Of a DNA stretch of 64,000 bases, positions 56,259 to 64,000 are shown in pieces. The stretch lies in the NCBI GenBank assembly GCA_964036275.1, contig OZ038437.1, forward strand, positions 15,222,090 through 15,286,089, in the 5' to 3' direction. The position numbers were made by a program, and so were the translations under genes. How positions within the stretch are numbered: the stretch's first letter is position 1; each line of letters opens with the position of its first letter. Below the pieces are notes generated by a model. It was given only the letters and a program-made list of their open reading frames with translations. It was not told the DNA's origin and made no database searches. This stretch comes from Litoditis marina (lineage: Eukaryota; Nematoda; Chromadorea; Rhabditida; Rhabditidae).

Positions 56259-56860
56259 TAGGGTTGTTAATCGAGTTTGAAATTTCGAGTTTTCGAGTTT
56301 CGAGTTTTTCGAGTTTTGGGAAAAAACGAGTTTTTCGAGTTTCGAGTTATTCGAGTTTTGGGAATTTCGAGTTTTTCGAGTTCGAGTTTTCAGCGTTTCA
56401 AAAAAAAACGAGTTTTCGAGTTTCGAGTTGAACTCGAAAAACTCGATTTTCGAGTTTCGAGTTTGGTCGGTAAGTTTTAGGATTTTATCGAGCTAAACAA
56501 ATAAGAATTTTTTGAGAAATTCTGATTTATTTCACATGATTATGCGAGAATCGTGAAAAAAGAAGCATTTCATGTTGGAAATACCAAAAAAAGTGCTCTG
56601 AAACGCTCATTCGTCCGTTATTTCTGACTTGGGACGAGGCCAAACTCGAAACTCGAAAACTCGAACTTTTCGAGTTTCAAAAATTTCGAGTTTTTCGAGT
56701 TTCGAGTTTTTCGAGTTTGGAGAAAAACCGAGTTTTTCGAGTTTCGAGTTACTCGAGTTTTGGAGATTTCGAGTTTTTCGAGTTTCGAGTCGAACTCGAA
56801 ACTCGAAATTTCGAGTTATTTCGAGTTTTTTCGAAATTCGAGTTTGGTTTTAACAACCCT
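56259..56860. mobile_element. satellite-armed element C (TAGGGTTGTTAAT TIR, 8-bp TSD GTGTCGAT)
   Basis: 602 bp between xpa-1 and mks-6. Starts TAGGGTTGTTAATCGAG and ends AACAACCCTA. Flanked by GTGTCGAT at 56,251-56,258 and 56,861-56,868. Arms of TCGAGTTT on the left and AAACTCGA/TCGAGTTT mixtures on the right surround a unique centre (about 56,470-56,640). Confidence 0.88.
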
Positions 56861-57625
56861 AGTGTCGATCGTTGTACTGTAGTCATATATGCTCGTTCAA
56901 TGTTCACTTTTCTGTTCATCATGGTTTCGATTATTGTTTCACTTTGCTCAAATTCAGTTGTTTTTATGTGCTTTCTGTTTCTCTATGCATCTCACATGCT
57001 TGCATGTATATAAATCAATCAATGAGATAGAACCCTATACATTTGTGATTCAATTCAAAATATCGGCGAAGTGTCGTCAAACTCAATAACGTGGCCGTTA
57101 TTCCAAAATGAACCTAAAATGTGAGGTGCACAATGAAAGTTGCTTGTTGTACGAACTCTCAAGCTTGTTCAAACAAGTACAACATTTTCACTCGCAAGTC
57201 TCAAGTCAAATAACTTAAATAACCACTTCTATCAGAGTTTTACCTAACAAATGTGCTTCCAATCATTCACTATTTGAAATTCAAGGAAAACAATCTCAGA
57301 TTTCATAGAAATTTTGATCTATTAAAACGTTGAAAAAGTTTTGTATACCTGGATAAACTTTCTTATAATGAAATGTGTGTCGAACAACTAATCAAAATAG
57401 ATAAACCGTATTCATTTGAAACATGCCCAGAGTTCTTGAAATTTACTTTTTTTCAGTTTTTCGCATGGAATTTCAAATTTCACAGTTAGTTCTAATAAAA
57501 TAGATCAATGATATAAATAATAAAAACTTATATAAAAGTAGTGTAAAAGGTCTTTTCGACCTGAGCAAGCGGTGTTGATTGTGTTTATTACCACCCACAA
57601 CATGTTTGGGGGCAACCGGGTATTG

Positions 57626-57639
57626 GTAACCATGGAGAC
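57626..57639 (-). promoter_or_regulatory. X-box-like motif (candidate DAF-19/RFX site for mks-6)
   Basis: On the mks-6 strand the 14-mer is GTCTCCATGGTTAC. It matches the C. elegans X-box consensus RYYNYYWWRRNRAC at all but position 12; the other strand also has one mismatch. Transition-zone genes are established DAF-19 targets. It sits 1.9 kb before the mks-6 ATG, further than usual. An 8-bp-TSD element (602 bp) and a 240-bp fold-back lie between, and the ATG follows a splice acceptor, so a distant 5' exon is possible. Confidence 0.4.
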
Positions 57640-57651
57640 AGAGAGAGATAG

Positions 57652-57684
<33 letters not shown>

Positions 57685-57715
57685 GAGAAAGAGAGAGAAG
57701 GGGAGAGAAAACGAA
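57640..57715. repeat. GA-rich tract beside the X-box-like motif
   Basis: Nearly pure purine strand with (GA) runs of more than 20 bases. GA/CT tracts are common in nematode core promoters; it could equally be a microsatellite. Confidence 0.6.
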
Positions 57716-58592
57716 CGTTTTTTTGAATAATAAAAAACCACAACCCTCACGGTTTTTCAATCTACATCAACAAAACACTCAGAAACAGAAAAAAGTTCAC
57801 TTCTCAACAAAACAATCACAAACACTAACATATAATTATGATAACAACGAAAATTGTCACAAAACAAGTCATAAAGCAGAGTTAAATATCTCAATTTCTG
57901 CACCAGCTTGATTTGAATGAGATTAGACAATGATAGCTATATGACAATATGTACACCGTTTGATAAGAGAAAAAAATGATGCTAGAAAATATCGAAAAAA
58001 GGAAAAAGGAAGAAAAAGATTACCACTTTCCGAAAAAACCTCCTGGGATGAATACATTCATATTTCTATCCTATACAAACTAGAAATTCACACATCAAAA
58101 CTAAACTTCAATCACAAAATGATTCGACAACAAAGTTAGTTTTGATTCTAGAAAAACTTGGCAGAAAAAGTTTGTAATATAACACTCAAATACAATCTAC
58201 ACTGGTAAACATGAATACCGAGTAAACGATAACAAATACATGCACAAATCTTTGCTGAGACTAAGTGTTCTGAATAGTACATACTACGTGTTTTCACGCG
58301 AAAACGTGGGTATAACCAAGCCCCACTCTTATGAGAAGTACATTACATATCACATGGTTTACGTGAAAAAACGTGAGTCTAATCTCTAATCAAACCGAGA
58401 TCTCATTATTTCTACACAAAACGTGAGATTAGCGTGAAAAAAAATGTGATACCAATAAAACCAACACCTACGATTAGTGCTCTTCACGTGAAAAACGTGA
58501 GTCTGACCTAAGCAAACTCTTATGATCTTATGAATAGTACATTGTGCACATCACGTGTGTCATGTGAAAAACGTGAAACTAATCAAGCCAGC
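57716..58592. other. xpa-1 to mks-6 intergenic stretch
   Basis: AT-rich; 58,280-58,580 has repeated ACGTGAAAA/TTTTCACGT words. No exon found. It probably contains the xpa-1 3' UTR; I could not settle on a polyadenylation signal. Confidence 0.5.
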
Positions 58593-61500
58593 CTACATCT
58601 TCTCGTACGTGTTCACATAGTCACATTCGTGACACTTTTTCGAGTAGACGTCCTTTTTCGAATCGTACGTTTCGGCGCCAAACACGTGTTCGTGCGCCTT
58701 TTCCACCTGGACTTTCGTTCCGGTCATACCGCGGATCTGGAGTATAAAGGTCACATGTCAATGATTACATTTCATACATATGCCAGTAAGATCTGACTGA
58801 GCGACGAAACGTAGTCCGTTTTCAGATGTCAACACATGAAAATTTATGATTTTTCATCAAAAGTATACCGATTTCCTTCTTTTCGGCGATAAAGTAGTCC
58901 GTTCTTCAAATTTTTTTGACTATTCGGACAACTTTACTGGGGTATGATTTCATAGTTTGACTATTCCAGATTGAACCACGGAAGCTAGACTAGAATTCCC
59001 AGAAAAGACTCGTTTTGTTGAAGGAATACACGTAAACTTTTCAGTTTCAGTGAAAATACAAACTCATCCAACATAAGCTGTCAACTGACCATGTCAACCG
59101 TGACCTAGAAACACATTTCAACCGCCTTAAAAATCGCTCTGTGAGCAAAAATATAGCTAACAATTCGAAGTATTTAACAGCGAAAGTCGTCAAAATCGTC
59201 ACACAACCAAGCGAATGTTTCACAAATCACAATCTACTAGAAATCCAGTCTCCCTCTGCTTTCAATCAGAAAATTCGAATCATGGTTGGGAACAGTAACA
59301 GTACATTACACAGTGCCACAAAACAACGCATGTTGTCTTATTGTCAGAGGTGTTCGGCTGCGTAATATTTAATATACAATCCACGTCAATTTATTTACTC
59401 CTCATGAGGCGGTCAGAACATAATTTGATGTATACGATCCCCGTCCTTTTTGAAAAATGGAAAAAAGTCAAACTTCACTAAATAAACGGAATGTTCCGTG
59501 CGGCAGAAGTTTAGTTTGGTTTCTGAAAACGTGCCAATTTTAACCCCCTTCTAGACCAAAAATGACCCCCCCCCCCCCCTCTTTGACTTTTTTGGTTTGC
59601 CAAGCCATATCTGCCCTCCCCTTAGATTCTACCACGTGACTACGGATAATTGAATATAAAGTACAATTCACAGTGAAACCCACATGTTGTCTCATCTGTC
59701 GTACTTTCTTCTCGAAATTCTTCTCGGCTCTCGTCTCTTTTTGTTCCACTCGCTTTTTCTTTTCCTCCTCCAACATCTCCCAACTGCCGTGCACTTCTAT
59801 CATTCGATCGATAACCTGTAAAATGAGAGATATGCTAAAAGTTAAAAAAAAAGTCACGTTAAATTAGCATTCTAATGAGGCATCGTGCACTTTTTCATTC
59901 GCGTTTCTGAGTTCTGCTGTGTTTTCCATGTTTCACGTGACTGTGCAATTGCCTGACAGTATACGTTTGGAAATGAAGAAAGTACAAAGGAACAAAAAAC
60001 GCAAGAGTGGAACCTAACGGTTCAACATTCGATCGATAACCTATACAATACAATCATACTTTTCGGTAAAATTGCCAGAATAGGCAGCAAATTTCGAAAA
60101 CTGGCTCGCTCTTCGTCGAAACCGAAAGCACTATCCAATTTTGGAAGCGAAATCATGACAATTAACGAATATGTAATGAAAACCGTCTACTTTTCGTTGG
60201 ACGGTCACACCTTACTAGTGTTTCTCTCTAAGATCGTCAATTGGCAACCAAACACCAGTGAGGTCTGACTAACCGACAAAAATCAGTCCGTTTTCTTATG
60301 TTCAGTCCGTTTTCTTACGATTTTTCATAAAAAGTAGACCGATTTGTGTCTTTTCGGCGAAAATGTAGTCCGTTTTTCAATTTTTTTGACTATTCGGACA
60401 ACTTTACTGGGGTATGTTGGCAACGTGATGTATACTTTTATTTGATATAATATTTGAACTTCAACTTCCAACTTTGAACAAAATATAAATAACCAACCTG
60501 ACTCTTCAGATAGAGTTTCATGTCTCCGTATCGCGGGTTGTGCGGATTCTTCTTCGCGTAGAAGCGCAGTGGCGGCTTACGCAGGTCCAGGTCACAGTCC
60601 TTTAAAGGCAAGGTTTGAAAAACTATACTAATTGTAAAAGTGAAATGGAAAACAACCGAACAGAAAGGTTCCGTTTCCGTGTTAAACGGTTACAGCGACA
60701 TGCTCCGGGTAACTTCGGGAGGTTTTTGTAAAGTTCTAGACTTATAGCTTACCTATTTTTGGAAAAACATAAATTTACGTCCTTTCACTTAGTACATTTA
60801 CATTATACGAGAAGGCTTTAAACTAGTTTTTATATAACTTCAATTTTTGAAATGAGAAGGAAAGCTAAATTCAATCATTCTGAAAACGGGAACAAACAAC
60901 CAACCTTTAAAAGAAACTCAGCTTTCGCTTCCGTTCGAGCGATCAACTTATGGGCGCCCTTGTCGTCTCTGAAAAGGCCATATAAATTAGTGATCCACAG
61001 ATCAATAAAGACAATCTTATTCTAATAGTTGTTAGTAGACTCGCTGAGTTGGAGGTAGGAGATGGGTCTTCTAGTTCAACGGAAACCCACCCATCACCAA
61101 CTATGTCAACTACTCTGTAACACCGTAACCGTAACAGAGACCACGGAATTGCACTGACCTCTTTCTATGAGAGCGACAGCGAACTGTGACAACATATCAC
61201 AGAGTGATAGGTAAGATCACTATAACTAAGCCGCTATATTCCCCACGCCAAAAACTCGAAAACAAGAATATAAGACTGATAAAACCTGTTACCTGCGTGA
61301 ATCGCACACAGGATGATGATATCTCTCCCACAACCATGAGTCCATCATAAATTTTCATACCTCTTTTTCTATGAAACCGGGACAGACTCGGACTTTTTTG
61401 GCCCAAAATGAAGGTAATGAGACCGGGAAAAAACTTCCTCCCTTACTGTGGCCGTATCCACCAATAACTTTTCCGCCTAAAAACGCTCCCGGGAGAGCAA

Positions 61501-63300
61501 ACTTGGTTGAAATTTTGGCTCCCGGGAGCCAAAAACGCTCCCGGAAGAGGGGAAAATATTGGTGGATACGGCCACTGGTGTCTGAGTACTTTCCTAATGG
61601 ACCCCAAACCCAAAAAAAACAACGATAACGACAACAATACCTGCATGAATCGCATACGGGATGGTGATATCTCTCCCACAACCACGAATCTATCATCATC
61701 TTCCCACAAATGGAACAATCATCTGGCATTGAATCAGAAGAGAGCGCGTCCATTCCTGAAACGACATTTTTAACTTAGTTGACTTCACTAGTCGGTGAGA
61801 AAGGAAGAAATTACAACTATTATCCCGACAAAACAAACTTTTTTAGTCCTCTCATGGTACGCAGTGCGTCAAACTACAAAGTTATAGGGGCGGCTCTTGG
61901 AGGTTTTTGAGATTTTTGACCATTCATTGGGGCTTCATTGCTATTGCAAATACATCTGATTTTCTCGTAAATCAGCTGTGAAAGGAGTATTGCGGGAGGA
62001 AGTGAGGAAGGGAGAAAGAAAACCTGGTAGAGGTCGAGGTTTCCGTTTCAAGCATAAAGTAACTTATACCATTTCCATGTTTTCTTCCAAACTGGTCCAA
62101 AATGAAACTTTGCTGTTGGTGAGAAGTGGCGATTGGAACTAATTGAATAACGAGCCCAACAAGTGGAAACAGTACACTTTCAACGCCCAACGCCCAGCGC
62201 GGAAGCACAGGCCTAACTTCTAATGAAAAATCATTTACTTTTACGTTTTTCAATGAAAACTTGTTTATTATTCAAAATAGTAACAGTCATTCATAGAGTT
62301 CCAATGAATTACCCTTTCTTCTTAAAATCGGGAGTTTGAACTACCCTACTTACAATAAAAGTCGTACTTTAGTGGTGCTTGGTGCAAACCAAATCTCGCA
62401 TCCTCTTTTCTGGCTTGATTACCCAGATGCCCAGATCACAGATTGAACACCTGATTTCCATTCAATTTCTATGGCAAACAAAGTCTCACTTGAGAACTCG
62501 TAAACTGACGTTTCTGTTTCGCCTCGGCGATCTGGTCCCGTCTTTCCTGAGCTTCATCGTCGTCGTCCAAAAAGCCACCCGCACCGAAAAACGACGGCTG
62601 CTGCTGTCTGGAATCAAAAAATCATACTCCAGTTAAGGTCCGACTATTCGACCAAAAGGAGTCCGTTTATAGATTGAAACCCATGAAAATCGATGATTTT
62701 CTATGGAAAATAGAAAAATCACCTCGTTTTCGGCAAAAAGTAGCCCATTCTCCGATTTTTTATAGACTAAAACACGTGATAACCATTGAATTCGCATCAA
62801 AAACAGGTTAATGATTCGAGGTAGCCAGTTTTTTTAATTATTTCTAGCAGTCTGACTATCCGCATCCCAACCACTTTACTAAGTGTGGAATGGAATAAGT
62901 TGGATGAATTTGCACGTAGTTCGATTGAGAAGGGTTCTCTTGGAAAATGGTAGTGTCGAGTCGAAACTCTAATACGCATCACTCTCTCGTTTCAGCTCTC
63001 TACAAAACAAAACGCTAAGAGGAATAACCACATGCCACATCATGTCATCAAGTGTGAAACACTACATGTAATACACAAAACCAATTTGAGTACAGAAATG
63101 AAGTGTCAAAGATTTGGAGTTTCTGCCAGATATTCGAGATATTTCTTTATACATTGGACATATACCTTTCTGACCGAAACCTATGCACGTCTAACCAAAA
63201 TAACCGGCTTAGTAACGTTTTTAAAAACTCACTTGTACAACTTTTCGACGATGGGAGTCTTATCCTCTTCGAGAGTTGGATTGAAACGTCGCTTGGACAT
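58593..63300 (-). CDS. xpa-1: XPA-1, nucleotide-excision-repair damage-verification protein
   Basis: Seven exons: 63,233-63,300; 62,490-62,607; 61,641-61,755; 60,905-60,968; 60,498-60,599; 59,684-59,815; 58,593-58,736. About 247 residues (human XPA has 273). Starts [16 protein letters not shown]. The C4 zinc finger is CSIC...CDSC with [19 protein letters not shown]. The DNA-binding region follows with [61 protein letters not shown] and [15 protein letters not shown] at the C terminus, all matching XPA in order. It acts in the nucleus scaffolding repair factors at bulky DNA lesions. The ATG lies 13 nt after a TTTCAG acceptor, as in spliced-leader genes. The exon 2-3 junction is off by one base with the best donor, so a different donor or a small exon is missing there. 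Confidence 0.93.
58787..58970. repeat. xpa-1 intronic repeat, copy 1
   Basis: Shares TAGTCCGTT...GATTTTTCAT, TTCTTTTCGGCGA and GACTATTCGGACAACTTTACTGG with 60,268-60,420, same orientation. Confidence 0.65.
59831..59963. mobile_element. CACGTG-MITE family, copy 9 (xpa-1 intron 5)
   Basis: 133 bp ending GTTTCACGTGACTGTGCAAT TGCCTGACAGTATA, with interior AATGAGGCATCGTGCAC. Confidence 0.8.
60268..60420. repeat. xpa-1 intronic repeat, copy 2
   Basis: Contains AGTCCGTTTTCTTA twice, CTTTTCGGCGAAAATGTAGT and TATTCGGACAACTTTACTGG. Confidence 0.65.
61293..61355 (-). pseudogene. duplicated half of the xpa-1 zinc-finger exon
   Basis: About 63 bp matching the 3' half of exon 3 (61,641-61,755) plus its splice donor, about 350 bp downstream in intron 3. 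It reads [19 protein letters not shown] then R where the parent has the last zinc-ligand Cys, followed by GTAACA. The first CxxC is absent and I see no acceptor. A fold-back MITE lies between the copies. Confidence 0.75.
61448..61575. mobile_element. 128-bp fold-back MITE with 19-bp perfect TIRs (xpa-1 intron 3)
   Basis: GTGGCCGTATCCACCAATA at the left is the exact reverse complement of the right end. The interior carries CGCTCCCGGGAG-type palindromes. Confidence 0.8.
62636..62780. repeat. xpa-1 intronic repeat, diverged copy 3
   Basis: Weaker relative of the two copies above (GTCCGTTTATAGATTGAAAC, CGTTTTCGGCAAAAAGTAG). Confidence 0.5.
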
Positions 63301-64000
63301 CGCTGATCTACCCTGAAATCGATTAAAAACAACATTTCATTCATAACCACGTAATAAAACAGAATAATTCAAAACAATTTAAAAAAAATTAATTTGAATT
63401 TTTCAAATAGGCAAGATTACTGTAGACGAACTTGTCGCGGTTGCATTTATGACAGGGCGCCCAATCTTGCGACCGTCGGTTCGAAAAATTCAAATTCACA
63501 CAATTTTTCCATTGGTTCAAATCAAGTTTTATTTTCTAATTTTATTGTTCACTACTGTTGATTTAGATTGCTGTGAGGTTGAAGAGGGTATATTTTCAAG
63601 GAGTCTAGTGATTGCGATGTTAAATGACTCAGAAATTCGAGTTTTGCCAGTTTGTTCATCATTCACCTTGAAATTTCATGTCTCATTAATTTCGGTCTCT
63701 ATGATAGGTTCAGTTTATAGTTCATAAGTCCATAAACTCGTGTGAAGAACCTAGCTCAACTTACTGCCCCAGAGGTCTGCGTTTTCGTTTTATGCTATAA
63801 CGGAAGTTTGAAGCTTAAGCTATTCATCTGTGAACATTTGTAGGTACAGTTGTTACAAAAAATGTCTCTCATACCGCTTTTTCCGAATGGCATGCACAAA
63901 GAACGTTCATTGGCCAGCCACGCCTCTTTTTGCTACTTCTCTCTCGCCTTATCTGTTGCATTTGTGTTGCTTTCGTACATATTTGGCTGTCTCGCACGTT
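63301..64000. other. upstream region of xpa-1, no gene supported
   Basis: Expected to hold the xpa-1 promoter or outron. A T/C-rich patch with CTCTCTCGCC near 63,940 resembles nematode promoter DNA. A 46-codon frame open to the window end (from 63,862) has no recognisable match and is not called. Confidence 0.45.

Noticed and set aside
57473..57760. minus-strand frames rich in Leu/Ser (LSLSLSLSF)
   Set aside because: Produced by the GA/CT tract; no splice-site context or homology.
61972..62253. 93-residue minus-strand frame between xpa-1 exons 2 and 3
   Set aside because: Considered as a missing exon for the one-base frame conflict, but it shows no XPA similarity and no convincing splice pair.
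63862..64000. 46-codon frame with a hydrophobic stretch, open to the window end
   Set aside because: No recognisable match and located in the expected xpa-1 upstream region; too little sequence to support a gene.

Overview
This window is nuclear DNA from a nematode, almost certainly a Caenorhabditis species other than C. elegans. The evidence is short T-rich introns ending in TTTTCAG, start codons sitting directly on 3' splice sites (as expected for spliced-leader genes), and two neighbouring same-strand genes recognisable as xpa-1 and mks-6. From memory these are also neighbours in C. elegans (K07G5.2 and K07G5.3). Much of the 64 kb is mobile or repetitive DNA. Gene models were spliced by eye from GT/AG sites, reading-frame continuity and family motifs; no computation was run.

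Layout. 1-5.2 kb: no gene recognised; fold-back and MITE-type repeats. 5,193-9,839: an apparently intact PAT/DIRS-type tyrosine-recombinase retrotransposon (gag, RT-RNase H, recombinase) with split direct repeats, inserted into a copy of a local dispersed repeat. 9.8-13.4 kb: repeats, including a 671-bp element with 8-bp target duplications and satellite-like arms. 13.5-24.7 kb: two divergently transcribed paralogues of a receptor-type tyrosine-phosphatase-like family. The minus-strand copy is only partly traceable; the plus-strand copy has about 17 exons, a transmembrane segment and a degenerate PTP domain. 24.8-28.8 kb: repeats. 28.9-30.7 kb: a minus-strand duplicate of the last four mks-6 exons carrying two nonsense codons. 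31.6-34.4 kb: a third receptor-PTP-like paralogue, ectodomain exons only. 34.4-36.6 kb: repeats.

36,716-55,687 (minus): mks-6, the CC2D2A homologue of the ciliary transition zone. I could splice 36 exons in a continuous frame giving 1,291 codons plus stop. Its introns are inflated by MITEs, satellite-armed elements and tandemly duplicated exon ends. 58,593-63,300 (minus): xpa-1, the nucleotide-excision-repair damage-recognition protein, seven exons, with a partial duplicate of its zinc-finger exon in the next intron. Between the two genes lie an X-box-like 14-mer and a GA tract that may be the mks-6 promoter, and another satellite-armed element.

The genes are functionally unrelated (DNA repair, cilium gate, receptor-like pseudophosphatases). 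What unites the window is recent turnover: segmental duplication, partial exon duplication, nested MITEs, and non-autonomous elements whose TIRs and 8-bp target duplications enclose different simple-sequence arms. That last family is the most unusual signal here.
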